A DNA stretch of 64,000 nt from Nicotiana tabacum (Eukaryota; Streptophyta; Magnoliopsida; Solanales; Solanaceae), in assembly GCF_000715075.1 (NCBI RefSeq), contig NC_134095.1, positions 54,990,419 to 55,054,418 of the forward strand. The letters are read 5' to 3'. Each line of letters opens with the position of its first letter. Position 1 is the first letter of the stretch. The translations under genes and the position numbers were made by a program. The notes under the pieces were generated by a model. It saw only the letters and a program-made list of their open reading frames with translations. It was not told the origin of the DNA and searched no databases. Positions 48,624 through 60,560 of the stretch are shown here, piece by piece.

Positions 48624-48815
48624 TTATAATATATGGACCTTTTCCAATTTTAGAGCAAACATTTCTTTAGCTTCTTCATCATGCAGGAGGATACATCTCA
48701 GCATGAGTTGCCCTACTCCAAATTTTCTGAAACACACTTTCTTGTTATAGGCGTGAGCCATTCTTTGATGGTACCACTGCTTGTGGTACATCGAAGCTAA
48801 CCATTTTTTTAGCAT
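48624..48815 (-). pseudogene. Tat/Ogre-like integrase C-terminal fragment
   Basis: Contains QWYHQRMAHAYNKKVCFRKF and VGQLMLRCILLH, matching the integrase tail of the plus-strand element at 63808-63900 (YHQRMARAYNKKVCPRKFEV). It shows that the sequence to its left is the 3' UTR of a minus-strand element. Everything upstream was lost at the boundary with the next LTR (48912). Confidence 0.85.
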
Positions 48816-48911
48816 TCAAATCAACCATTTTAACCGGATTTTGACACAATCTTGATCCTTGATCTCGGTTTCAACAAAGATCCAAAAAGAGGAAATTTCA
48901 ACTCCTGCTGG

Positions 48912-51900
48912 TGTGAGCACGTGATTTTTTCCCAAAGCAAATTATTCCAAAAAATTCAAACAAAACAATTTCTTTATTATTTTACAACTTTTTGTGAATT
49001 TTGTTGTCATTTTCTATTAATTGTTGCATTGTATCTGTGCATTTTAATTCATATGAAAAAATACAAAAATATGCATTTGCATTTAGGATTTAATTTCATA
49101 TTTTTAGTATTAATTAGGGGTTAATTTGTTTTAGAACAAAATATGAAGAAAATAACAAAAATAGTTCACTTTTGCATGTTTAAATTGTTTAATTGTGAAT
49201 TCGTCCCGAAATAGTTTTTAAAATAATTTTATAAATCAATTACTTTAATTTTGAAATATATTAGGACTTTATTTTAATTGTTGCAATTTTATAAAATCAG
49301 AAAAATACAAAAAATATACAAGATGAAATACAAAAAAAAAATAAAAAAAAATTGGATAAAAGAAACAAATGAAAAGGAAAAAATAAAAATAGAGAATAAG
49401 GCTGCTGAATTGAGCTTGCCTTATTTATCAGCTCAGGCCCAAAACAAATTCATACACAGCCCAGTCCAGTTCCTATCCTGCCCGGTCCAAATACCCTCAG
49501 CCAAAACGACGTAGTTTCATCATCACTTAATCTCAGCCGTTGGTTTCCCTCAATCCAACGGCCATGGATTGTTCTTCAAACGTTTAATAAATATGTACGA
49601 ATAAGCTTAAACCTAAACGACCATCTGTATCTTCCTCGTACTGAACGTGTGACACCGCCGAAGCCGCCACCGGCGGTGAACGCCACTACTCCTAAATCAC
49701 TCCAAAATGACACCACGAGACCTCCTCTTCTCTCTCATCATGAACCCACCATCCGTTTCCTTCAAATCCCGCCCTAGCTCGTCGAATCCTCGATCAACGA
49801 TTCTCCGGCCAAAACCCAAAGCAACCCAATCACCACCAAATTAACACCATGTGACCGCCTGGGCCTCCTTTACCCAACCCCCATAGCCCTATCTCTCGAA
49901 TCTACCTGGAACAGCTCGAATATCAAATTGAAGGTTTCCGACCAAAAACCCTAATGCAAAGTGTCCATGATTTGGGACCCTAACAACCCTAACCAGGTGT
50001 TTTCTTATGAAAATACATGGTTAGGGATATTACGGGTCAGAAATTTCGGGGGATTTGGAGAAACAACCACTGGTCGGAGCTCTTTGTTGTCAGTGAGTTC
50101 TTGTTGGCATTTTCTTTTATTTCAATTCTTTTTCCTTTTCTGATTTTCTGCATGTGTGAATTCCATGGTTAATGTCTAGTTTAATTTGCGTTTTAATTTT
50201 TGTCAATATTGTTCTAATTCTTGCGTCCTGATTTATTTTGATTAAGTCTAGTTGTTTGTTTGATTTTAATATGTTCCAATTCCTGATCTTAGTTTGATTT
50301 TTAGTTAAGCCGTTGATAATTTGTTAATTAGGTTTACTAAGTTTTGTTTGAATTAATTTCTGGTGTTCCTTTAGTTTAGGTTAATTACTAGTTAGTTCAG
50401 TTTCAGTTTAATTAGTCGTCGTTTGGTAGTTAGTTTGGTCATTAATTCTGAGTTCAATCGATAGATTCAACAAGAGTTTAAATTGGGGTATATTCAGAGC
50501 TTAAGAAACTGTCTTGGTTATAGCTGTAGTTTTAGCTTAAGTTTAGGGGTAGTATAGACATTTAAGATTAGGCAGCACATGGTAGTTGAAACTAGAATCT
50601 TCTAGGGCCTTCTAGAGTGGTACTTTGGTGTAGATTTCAACAATTTTAGTGGGATTAATTGAGTAACAAGGCAGAAATAGGAGGATCAAACTGAAAATGA
50701 AGAGGGACTAAAAAGAAAACCAAAATCTGATTATTCACTCTTGTGTTGCCTATAAATTGGCATTCTAATGCTTTTAGAGGGGATTCTGGGCTGGGGGGAG
50801 GTTCAACGATAAAAATTCCCACCTACAGCTCTCTCCCTTTCTCAAAATTTCAGATTAACATTTGAATTCAAATATACAAAAATATAAAAACAAACAAAAA
50901 TACAAAAAAAAAAAAACAATACCGTCCCATGGAGTATTAGGCCGATTTCGAGTTTTGTTAGTAAATACAATGCATCTTCTAGTTTGAGCTTGAGTGCTTT
51001 GGATTCTGGAGTTCTGGTGGATTTTTAAATGGTTTTGGTTTCGTTTGAGTTGGTTTCGAAGAGATCTGATAGTTCTGCGTAATTTTCAAGCACTTCTGGG
51101 TTTTGAATCTGTGCTGGACTATTTTTTTTTACACTCCATTGATTGCTGCTGGGGATTCAAATTGATTTCTGAGCTGCTGCTCGAGTGTTTTTGCTTCAAC
51201 TGACCTCCATTTTGCTTCATTGTTTGTTCTGATTCCAGGTACATGCCCTGAACTCGATGTGTGTTAACATCCAATTGAAATTAAATGAAATGGAGGCTTA
51301 ATTTCAGTTGCATCTTCAGTTATTTCAACATTTGCTTTTGTAATCAACTGTGGTAATTTGGAGTGTTGTTTTGCTAAGAGTGATTTGAATTGACTGAATT
51401 TATATTTGTAATGGACTGTTAATTTATAGTTATCAGCTGTAGTTAGCATTTGATTTATGTTAGCATTTCTCTGTTTAAATTTTGAAAATCAGAAATAGCT
51501 TGAACTGATGATTAGTTTGAATTGGAAATTTAATTTGAGTTGTGATGTGCATTCACGTTAGTGACTAACTGCATTCGTACAAAACCAGATTGAAATACGT
51601 TGTGAAAGTGACCTTAAGTCCAAACCAAACTGATAGCTGAAATTAGATTCAAAGTATGTTCAAATTCGATCGTGATAATAAGTGTTAATTGGAGATTAGG
51701 AGTTAAACAGGTTGTGTTTTTTTTAAAATAATCTTTGTACATGCTAGCCTATTTGCTGAGTTGTAGTGGGATTTAGTGATTTGAGCATCAATCGAATTGT
51801 GAACTGTGTTGGCTTAATTCATTTCAGTAGATTTCAACAATCGTGTAGTAAGCCGAGTTGGGTCTCGCATTAATTGAGCTACTTGGGGCCTGCTTCTCGT

Positions 51901-52768
51901 CTGAATGCGGCCCATGTCTGGGCAATGCCTTCTAGTACAAGCAGAATTAAATGATGAGGTGCCAAAGGCCCAGACGCTACAAGCCTCAATGAGGCTAGGT
52001 TGTTTCTATCAAACCATTAGTTGGGCCTCTTAGTAAGGACACATGGACGTGCTAATTGGGTAGTATCTTTTCTTTATTTTTAGAGACAAACAAAAATGGA
52101 AATATAGTTCACTTCAGGATATCTTTAAATTGATGAGTCGAGCCTCGCCGAATGAAACCACAAATTGTGTGGCCCTCAATAGATATTGTATTAACTTTAG
52201 ACTTCGGGATGGGCCATTTAGCGGATTTCACGGCCTTCCTCAAAATAATATTACGTTAGACTCTTTAAGCACGATTTTAATAAAATTACCTTCTTAAACT
52301 CGGGTGCGCATTAATGCGACCCAAAGCCAAATCTCAACGGAGGCAAAATGTGTTAACAACCACGGGTGCATTGATTGCAACGTGGTTCGAGACGCATTTT
52401 CGCGACGTTGCAATTCTTTTAAAATAATGATAAAAGCGGTTTATAAATAAAAGGCACATAAGCTATCATGTATTAAAATCAGATAAAATCAAATACAATA
52501 GTTGAGCGACCGTGCTAGAACCACGGAACCCGGGAATGCCTAACACCTTCTCCCGGGTTAACAGAATTCCTTACTCGGATTTCTGGTTCGCGGACTGTTA
52601 ACAGAGTCATACGTTTCCTCGGTTCGGGATACAACCAGTGACTTGGGACACCATTAATCCCCCAAGTGGCGACTCTGAGTAATAATAATAAATCCCGTTC
52701 TGATTGTCCTTTAATTGGAAAAACTCCTTTATGCCCTTACGGGGTGTAGTGAAAAAGGAGGTGTGACA
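48912..52768 (+). repeat. 5' LTR of plus-strand Tat/Ogre-like element, 3.9 kb
   Basis: Starts TGTGAGCACGTGATTTTTTC and ends ...GGAGGTGTGACA, followed by the PBS. The start is related to that of the LTR ending at 39188. The 3' part has GACCGTGCTAGAACCACGG, CCTAACACCTTCTCCCGGG and AAGTGGCGACTCTG. Long LTRs are usual for this lineage. No protein-coding potential was recognised. Confidence 0.85.
50751..50758 (+). promoter_or_regulatory. LTR TATA box
   Basis: GCCTATAAATTGGCATTC within the LTR, the best match to a plant TATA box there. Transcription would start about 30 bp downstream, giving an LTR with U3 of about 1.9 kb. Confidence 0.5.
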
Positions 52769-52772
52769 GCTC

Positions 52773-52790
52773 TGGCGACTCTGCTGGGGA
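52773..52790 (+). other. Primer binding site, Tat/Ogre type
   Basis: TGGCGACTCTGCTGGGGA, four bases after the LTR end, a form characteristic of Tat/Ogre elements (tRNA-Arg type as I recall it). The same core (GTGGCGACTC) also occurs inside the LTR at about 52665. Confidence 0.8.
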
Positions 52791-54089
52791 TCGAACCCAG
52801 AATCTCTGATTCAGGGTTCAAAATTCGAGCTTAGATAAATTGTTGTATTTGGTTATATCTGATTTTCCTACATGTTTTGTGTTGAATATGCTAAATGCTA
52901 ACGCTTTGATATCATTTGAACTGTATATAAACTGTGTCGACACCCTTCTCTCTTCACCTCCGGGGATGTGCTTACTGGTTGAGACTCCCTATTCTGTTAG
53001 TGTCATACCCTAAAATAAAAAAAGGCTCGGATAAGTTGCAAAGCCGGACGATCTCGCGGGTCCCCGGTACGCTGCCCCTCCTCGACTCGAGTTGTCCGCT
53101 CGAGTGCACTGTTTAGAACACATACCCAGGTTTTGAACCTAGAATAACTTGACTTCATGTTGGATCCCTGGTAGGAGCGCTTAATTGCATCATGCTGCAT
53201 TTGACTTAGGGGACTCAACACAGGGGTTGGGTCCGTCTAGGGCTAGCAACCTGAAATGAAAAGACCATCCTGATGCATCCTATTTGTTCTGTACATATAT
53301 TTGTTTCGAACCAGCATGTTGACCGGTTTTTGAATCTCAGGAATGTTGGAAAATTGAGAAAAAAAGGAAAAGAGAAAAGAGAGAAATAACAGTTAGGGGG
53401 TTAATTGATTATTTTAGAAAAACAAATGACCAAATACTGTCGAAACTCTGCCAAATTTTTGAGAAAATGAAAAAGAAAAATGCTTTATTTTTAATAGTCT
53501 GTTTTACTAAAAGCAAAAAAAAGGTTTTTATTTTAGTTTGGGAAAAATAGGTTGTTTATTGTTTGTCGAAAATGAAAAATAAAAAAGAGTCGTTATTTTG
53601 TCTTGTTTTCAAGAAAATAGAAAGGGAAAAATAGTTTGTCTTGCCATGGAAAATGAAAAAAGGGTCTTGTTTTCAAAATATAGTTAGTTTTTTGGCCCGA
53701 ACTACGTAGCTTTGATTCTCACAGGGCGTGAGATATGTAGGCAACCCTCATCGGGTCCAACCTCCCCTTTGCAAAAAATAGCCAAAAAGAAATATATCAA
53801 ATTTTTAATTTTCGTCGTAAATAAGTTAGGTGATGCTGTTTTTGTCAAAAAATAGCCGAATGTTCCCGAAAGGGACGCCGGAAGGCTGACTTTGCAAAGA
53901 CGGCCATTTTTGGTCATTTTGATTTTTGACCTGTTGACTCTCACAGCCTAAAAATCTTCGTTCTTGAGAGTGCTGAAAGGCCATGTTCGAAAACCGAGTC
54001 TTTCATTTTACATTTGAAAAAAAAGAGAAATAGTTAATTTTGTTCTAAGTCCAATAAAAGTTTTGTTTTTTCTTAAATCACTTTAATAA
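52791..54089 (+). other. Untranslated leader of the Tat/Ogre-like element
   Basis: 1.3 kb non-coding leader between the PBS and ORF1. It includes an A/G-rich tract (53340-53690) and a recurrent-motif copy (53699-53748). It ends TTTAATAAATGTGCAG just before the ORF1 start, which resembles a splice acceptor, so ORF1 may be expressed from a spliced RNA. Confidence 0.6.
53699..53748 (+). promoter_or_regulatory. Recurrent motif, copy 4
   Basis: GAACTACGTAGCTTTGATTC, a gap, then GAGATATGTAGGCAACCC, about 350 bp before ORF1. Confidence 0.65.
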
Positions 54090-56124
54090 ATGTGCAGGAT
54101 GAGCACAATGCAAAACGAACCTTTCTCAATAATGACTAAAATCTCTTTCGAGTTGCGGCAATGGTGGAACGATTTAGGCGAAGAAGGACAAGACGAAGTC
54201 AAGAAATATCTGAAAGGTCTTACGGGTTTATTGGAAATCAAGACTCGGGGTGATATTATAAGAGCGTTGGTCACTTGTTGGGACCCGGCGTACAATGTCT
54301 TCCACTTCTCAGATTTTGAGCTCACCCCAACTCTGGAGGAAATCGCTGGGTACATCGGAAATGCCGAGGTTCCGTTAAGAGATAAATATCTGGTTGCTCC
54401 AAGAGCCATCACGGTGCATCGGTTTTTAGACTCATTAAAGATACCCAGGACAGTCCATAATCCAGATTTGGCAAAAGGCTTCTGCACTGTGCACTTCATA
54501 TACGACAGGTACGGCCACGTGGGAGGGTTTAACAAGACGGACATCAAGCTATGCAGTAAAAATAACCATAAAAAATGGGATGAGCACAGACGGGTGGCTT
54601 TCATGATAACCTTTTTGGTCCTCCTGGTGTTCCCAAGGAAAGACGAGAATATTGATATAAAAGTAGACGGGGTCGTTAGTACCTTGCTTACTCAAGATGA
54701 AAGCACTCTTGCGCCTATGATCGTGTCTGACATTTTCCGAGCTCTCACTGCCTGCAAAGCCGGAGGCAACTTTTTTGAGGGGTGTAACTTGTTGCTACAA
54801 ATGTGGATGACCGAGCATCTATGCCGCCGTTCCCATCTCTTGAGTTTTACAAAACATATGTAGGAGAGTTTTACACAAGGATTGATGGGGTTAGTCTGCC
54901 TGAAGGAGTAACAGCATGGATATCATACTTTCGCACTCTCACGGACAGTTAGATACAGTGGACGTTGGGATGAGTACCTGTTGAAGAAATCATATACATG
55001 CCAGCAGCTAGGTCGCATTTTCTTTTGATGGGACTTAAGAGCATCCAGCCTTATGCTCCATGTCGGATTTTGAGAAAACTCGAGAGATGCCAAACAGTGC
55101 CACGGGAGGAAGATTTTAGTGCTCAAGTAATTGAGATTAGCCCTGATGGACAGTTTCCCGAAGCAAAAGTCCGCGAGATTTGGAATGGATATCAATATAT
55201 ACAAGCAGATACTTGTGTGCAGGATCGGGCCAAAGGAGAAATGTCGCTAGAATACCTCGCATGGTACAGAAGAGAGCTTGAGCATCAGAGGCCAGCTAAA
55301 AGACCCCACATCCAGGATTTCAATGAATCATCACAAGAACAATGGGGTTGGCTAGCAAAAGAAGAAGGCTATCAGGCTGAAATCGGCAAGTTGAAACAAT
55401 AGATTGGAGCTCTAAAATTTGAGAACAGTGTGCAAGTTGCTGCTGATCAGGGAGAAAAGAACAGGTTGGCCAAAGAAAACGAGGCCCTTAGGGCCCAAAT
55501 CCAGCAAATGAGGATAGCTGCCAATAACCAACAAAGGAGTCGGTCGGACGAGCGGTTGATAAAGGGGCTAGTGAGTGCCGGGATGAGCTGAAAAAATCCG
55601 AAGGCACCATAGCAGAACTCCGGGCACAGTGGGTAAAAATAACAGAAGAACGCACCCATTACATGCAACAATTAAAGAAGGATTATGAAAAGACCATTGC
55701 TAGTCTGAAAAGAAAAGTGGTCACCCTTGAGGATAAGACAACTAAGCAAACTAAAGCTTTTGAGACCGAAAGTGGACACCGCTATGACTTACTGGCCCGA
55801 ATGGAAGTAGAAATACAGCAGCTACAGGATCAGCATCTTCAAGATTCTTATGTGTTGGAGGCTCACAATAATCAAGTAAGGCGATTGCTTATAGAAAAGG
55901 GTCGAACAAGAGACAAGATTGAGACCATTGCCCACGCCATCCTTAGGAGATGTCGGGCATATGAAGACATGACCCGCACTACCTTCTTTTTGGCAGTAAT
56001 GATTTATGTCAAGCAAACTATGTATGAGCTGGAGCAACTTGAAAGGGATTTGGCACCTAAGCCCACGGCGAGGCCAAACAATGCCCCGCGGGCACCCACT
56101 TTTGAAGCACTAATGTATTCATAG
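54090..56124 (+). pseudogene. Tat/Ogre-like extra ORF1 (broken)
   Basis: Ogre-type elements carry an additional frame of unknown function between the 5' LTR and gag; position and content fit. The first 257 codons are open: MSTMQNEPFSIMTKISFELR (ATG at 54099, or 54090 with three extra residues), then FELTPTLEEIAGYIGNAEVP and HRRVAFMITFLVLLVFPRKD. After a stop and frame changes (about 54861 and 54951) comes PAARSHFLLMGLKSIQPYAP and RILRKLERCQTVPREEDF. From about 55360 onward the predicted protein is a long Lys/Glu/Gln-rich coiled coil, with breaks at about 55400 and 55590, ending LEQLERDLAPKPTARPNN and a stop at 56124. The N-terminal half resembles a plant transposon-associated domain. I infer a structural role only from the coiled coil. 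Confidence 0.78.
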
Positions 56125-56788
56125 ATCGAGTGTGTATTTTCCATTCTAGAGTTTGTTGTTTGTCGGTCTGTTTTCTTTTTGCGTCCAAGTATGCTAGTAT
56201 GTTTGGAGTTTGTATTTGAGTTTAGTTGGAATCCGTTATTTTCCATTTCAAAATGTTTAGTTTGTAATAGAATGTTGTGGTAATGAAAATCTGAAAATTC
56301 CTAAAAATTTGTTCCTTTATTTTGGCACTTATTTTCACGAACTATGTCTGGTCTGATTCGTGCGGGGTCACGATACGTAGGCAATCTCCATAGTATTCGA
56401 CCGTAACCAAGTAAAGAAAAGAAAACAAAGAAAGGTAAAAGCGGAGAGACGAAAAAAAATGATGATTAAAAATAAGAGAAGAGAGAAAAGGAAAGAGAAG
56501 AGCGGAAAAACAAGAAAGGAATAGAATAAAGGAGGAAGGAAAGGAAAAAGAAAAAAGAGGAGAAAAGAAAGAGAGAAAAGAAAAGAGAAAAGAAAACAAA
56601 AATAAAAGAGAAAGCTTACAGTTGGAACTAAGAAAATGCCGGGATGACGCATGCGATCGGACAAATGCATAATAGAAATGGTTAACTGTATAGGTGCATT
56701 CATGCCTAATGTGCAGTTATCCAATATGTTAAAGCCTAATCGCTAATGGAATTGTTGTCTAAATGTGTGAGTCCAGGTAGGTGGTTAG
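56125..56788 (+). other. ORF1-gag spacer with purine tract
   Basis: Non-coding. It holds a recurrent-motif copy (56339-56389), then at 56403-56625 about 220 bases that are almost all A or G (AAGAAAAGAAAACAAAG, GGAAGGAAAGGAAAAAG). The hydrophobic antisense frame over this tract is a by-product of composition. Confidence 0.75.
56339..56389 (+). promoter_or_regulatory. Recurrent motif, copy 5
   Basis: GAACTATGTCTGGTCTGATT, then a C and a gap, then CGATACGTAGGCAATC, about 450 bp before gag and just ahead of the purine tract. Confidence 0.65.
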
Positions 56789-58920
56789 TTGTTTGGCATT
56801 CTGGCAACTCATCCATATAACACCCGATCTAAGGATAAAGTGAACATGACTGGCCCAGAATCTGATACGAGTATTGTTGACCCATCGAAAGAAGTAGAAG
56901 AAATGGACGTTCATGCCATGGGGGAGGAAATGTATAAATTGAAACAACAGATGGCTGAAATGTACCAAGCCTGGGCGAAGGGGCATCCACCGCCAGTTTA
57001 TCCCACTAACCCCGCTTATATCCTACCATTGGCTCAGCCTCAGGAGCCACCCACTATGAATTCATCTCCAGCATTTCCCCTCTACCAACAATGCCAAGGC
57101 ACCACTTCTCATACTTCACAGGCTCCTCCATCCAAACAAGTCTCATACCTTCCTCCACCAATCATTCCCGTTTTTGTAGCACCTGCGCCTGCTACCCTAC
57201 ACCGATCCCCCAGTGAACCTCTGTTCCAGACGCACGACAACCAGTATTATCCCTCTGAGCCTACCTTCAAAGTACCAGAACCCTACTCTTATACCCCTCA
57301 TCTTGATCTCAAGGCAGGCACCGAGAAGCCGCCTAAAAACCCTAAGAAGGAGGAGATGATCAGAAAGGTCAAAAGCCTGGAGCAATCATTCCGAGACATG
57401 AGGGGGTTAGGGGGCCAAGTAAGTGTGGCCTATAAAGATTTATGTTTGTTCCCAGATGTTCAGTTATCGACCGGGTTCAAGATGCCTAAGTTTGATTTGT
57501 ACGACGGGAATGGCGACCCAGTAGCACATTTAAGGGGATTCTGTAGCAAGATAAGAGGAGCAAGAGGGAGAGATGAATTGCTGATGCATATTTCAGCCAA
57601 AGTTTGAGCGGATCGGCATTGGAATGGTACACTAGACAAGACCATAGCAGGTGGTACACCTGAGATGACTTGGCCCAAGCCTTCACCTGTCAGTTTCAAT
57701 ACAATCTTGAAATCATCCCAGATCGACTGTCATTGACAAAGATTGAGAAGAAGCCCGGTGAGAGCTTTCGAGAATATGGGTTCCCTTGGAGAGAGCAAGC
57801 GGCGAGGGTTGACCCCCCGATGAAAGAGAGTGAAATGGTTGATTATTTCTTGCAGGCTTTGGAGCCCACCTATTTTGGTCATTTGGTGTCAGTAGTGGGC
57901 AAGTCCTTTAATGAAGTCATGAAAATGGGAGGCATGGTTGAGGAGGGACTCAAATCCAATAAGATCATGAGTTATTCAGCAATCAAAGCAACCACACAAG
58001 CCATTCAAAACGACATTGGGGGTGTGCTTGGAAAGAAGAAGAAAGAAGAGGTTACAACTATCGAATCTGGAGTATTGTCCAGGTCTAGAAGCCCTTCACC
58101 CTTTTACAACCAACCCAGACCCCACCACCCAAATTACCCGTATACCCCATATGGCCCTCCTCAACACTATTATCCACCACCAGAGCCACACGTTTCCGTC
58201 CATCATGCCTAAACATATACCCAACCTCCGACTCACGCGCAATGGTGTGCGCCGGCTACCCAAAACACATACCCAGCTCCACAAAACACATATCCACATG
58301 CGAGGGCTTATAGGCCAGGATCCGTCTTCCGCCCAAACTAGGCTTTCAGAAACGAGAGAATGCAGAAACAGAAAACATTCACTCCGCTGGGAGAATCCTA
58401 TACCACTATTTTCCACAAACTGAGACAGGTAGGCCTGTTGAACCCGGTTGAGGCCAAAATGCCAAATCCCCTTCCTAGAATCTGTACCATTCAGTGAGCT
58501 GTGAGTATTGTTCAGGGGCTCCCAGACATGATACTAAGAAATGTTAGAGATTGAAAACTGCTGTGCAAGAGCTTATTGGCACAAACAGAATCGAGGTTCA
58601 GGCCCCGGAGGCGCCCAATATCAACCAGAACCCGTTGTCAGCGCATCATGAGGCCAACATGATTGAACTGATATATAAGGGAGCAGAGTTTAAGAAGCCC
58701 TCACAGGCAGTCATGATGATCCGTTCTAGTGAAGCCAAAGTGAATGAAAAGTCAGCTAGTGTGAAACCATCGATTCAGTTGAAAAGAATAGACAACAAGC
58801 CAGTTGTGGTGGTGGGGAAAGGATCTTCCGTTGTTGCGAAGAAACCAGAGCCGATCAAGGTAGTGGTTCGGGGAGTATCAAGCACACCTGCGGCAGTCAT
58901 GAAGGGGCTCACATAGAACT
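56789..58920 (+). pseudogene. Tat/Ogre-like gag (broken)
   Basis: Begins upstream of ATHPYNTRSKDKVNMTG (about 56807), a typical start for these gags, and may use the ATG at 56789. A helix (EEMYKLKQQMAEMYQAWAK) and a Pro/Gln-rich linker follow. The capsid core reads GFKMPKFDLYDGNGDPVAHL, a break at 57606, then QAFTCQFQYNLEIIPDRLSL and SEMVDYFLQALEPTYFGHLV. After another Pro/Tyr-rich segment and a stop at 58210, a zinc knuckle CEYCSGAPRHDTKKC (about 58498-58545) is present in a shifted frame. The tail runs to a stop at 58914-58916. At least four frame breaks make it inactive. Confidence 0.88.
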
Positions 58921-58996
58921 AGTTTTTATAAAGCCAGTAACCCAGTTACTAGTAATTGACAGTAAAGTCATCACGTGGAAGTATAATCAGGTAGTT

Positions 58997-60376
58997 GTGA
59001 CCTACAAGGGGAAGGAAATCAAAGAGGAAGTCTATGAAACACAAGGTTTAACTCGCTCGGGACGTTGTTTTGCCCCCGAAGAGTTGATAAAGGCTAGGGC
59101 TCCCAAGGAAAATCCGGCGCCAGTTAAGAAAGCTATTACGGAGGAAGAGGCGGAAGAGTTCTTGAAAAAGATGAAAGTGCAAGATTATTCTATTGTTGAG
59201 CAGCTAAGGAAAACGCCAACACAAATCTCGTTGCTTTCGTTTCTTATCCACTCGGATGAACATCGTCGGGCTCTGATGAAGATATTGAACGAAGCTCATG
59301 TCCCCGATAAAATTTCACTGAATCATTTGGAGAAATTCGTGAACAAAATCTTTGAGGTAAACAGAGTGACATTTTCTGATGATGAATTGCCCGTGGAGGG
59401 TACAGAACATAATAGAGCTCTGTATTTAAACGTGAAATGTGAAGATTCGTAGTCACTCGAGTACTGATTGATAATGGGTCCAGTTCCAATATCTTTCCTT
59501 TGTCTACATTGAACAAGTTGAAGGTTGATGATGAAAGAATTCATAAGAATAGCATCTGCATTCGGGGGTTTGATGGTGGTGGTACAGAAACAGTGGGTGA
59601 CATCATACTTGAATTGACAATTGGTCCGGTCGAGTTCACCATGGAGTTTCAGGTGTTAGACGTGGCGGTGTCTTATAATCTTCTGTTGGGGCGACCATGG
59701 ATCCACGCTGCCAAAGCGGTGCCTCTACACTACATCAGATGGTCAAATTCGAGTGGGATAGACAAGAGATCGTAGTACATGGGGAAGACAACATGAGCAT
59801 TGTAAGTGATGCCATCGTACCCTTCATAGAAACTGATGATGATAAGGGGCCGTGGGTTTACCAAGTTTTCGATACAGTCTCAGTAGAAAAGTTTCCTGAG
59901 GGGAAAAGTGTCCCAATCCCCAGAATAACAGCTGCAACTGTCATGGTAGCCTCTGAAATGTTGAAAAACGAGTTTGTACCAGGCAAAGGGTTGGGTGCTG
60001 ATTTGCAAGGTATTGTTCAGCCAGTTTATTTGCCCAAGAATATGGATACTTTTGGGCTGGGTTTCAAGCCTACGACGGCGGATGTAAGACGAGCCCGCAA
60101 GATGAAGAAAAGAGGTTGGGCTCTTCCCAAACCAAATTCACGTCTGTCCAGGTCCTTCGTCAAGCCAAGTATCGGGAAGCAATTATTGGCAAAGGTGTGT
60201 GGTCCACTGATTGGTGCATATGGGAACTTGGAGAAATGGCTTGAGAAGGTATTTGCTGAGGTGAACATGGTTGAGGCCGAGGAAGGGTCGAGCAAAGCAG
60301 ATATACAGTGCATCGGGCCACGTGCTAATGTCAACAACTGGGAAGCCACTCCTCTTCCATCTCGGAGGGAGTCACG
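58997..60376 (+). pseudogene. Protease and G-patch region, ending at a predicted splice donor
   Basis: The frame at 58997-59452 holds a linker (GLTRSGRCFAPEELIKARAP; EYSI-type helices) and ends at a stop. The protease domain follows in another frame: catalytic DNGSSSNIFPLSTL at about 59471, and YNLLLGRPWIHAAKAVP at about 59674, the flap/C-terminal part of retropepsin-like enzymes. After a frameshift near 59715 the frame continues to a G-patch-like motif, FVPGKGLGADLQGIVQPVYL (59971-60030) with FGLGF at about 60052. Such a domain is otherwise known as an RNA-binding module, and also at the protease end of some retroviruses. The frame's stop (60378-60380) lies just inside the predicted intron. 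Confidence 0.82.
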
Positions 60377-60560
60377 GTAGTGGGTTTTGTTTTCCTTTTG
60401 TTCACCTGGATTATTCCAGGGTTTGTAATTCAGTTGCTATGTTCCATCCGTTTGGATGAGTTAAAACCCTATTATCTTTACATTCAATGAAATGCAATTC
60501 CTTTTCTTTCTTAATTCCTAATTTTGTTTCCATTTCTTTTTCTTTTTCTTTTCTGTACAG
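60377..60560 (+). other. Predicted intron between gag-protease and RT
   Basis: Donor CACG/GTAGTGGG at 60377 and acceptor TTTTCTGTACAG/TTCTC at 60560, preceded by a strong pyrimidine tract (60500-60555). Removing 184 bases deletes the stop at 60378 and joins ...RRES R to SLFANIDDMTCM in frame. Ogre-type elements are known to place a regulated intron exactly here, so spliced and unspliced RNAs set the gag:pol ratio. No RNA evidence is available from sequence alone. Confidence 0.78.

Noticed and set aside
54083..54604. 173-codon minus-strand frame
   Set aside because: Shadow of the ORF1 frame, which has domain-like sequence and coiled coil continuing downstream.
56342..56724. Minus-strand frames rich in Phe/Leu/Ser
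   Set aside because: Antisense of the long purine tract; composition alone explains the lack of stops.
60487..60560. N-terminal extension MKCNSFSFLIPNF as the start of the RT frame
   Set aside because: It is the pyrimidine-rich tract of the predicted intron read as protein, and the splice acceptor falls inside the frame.
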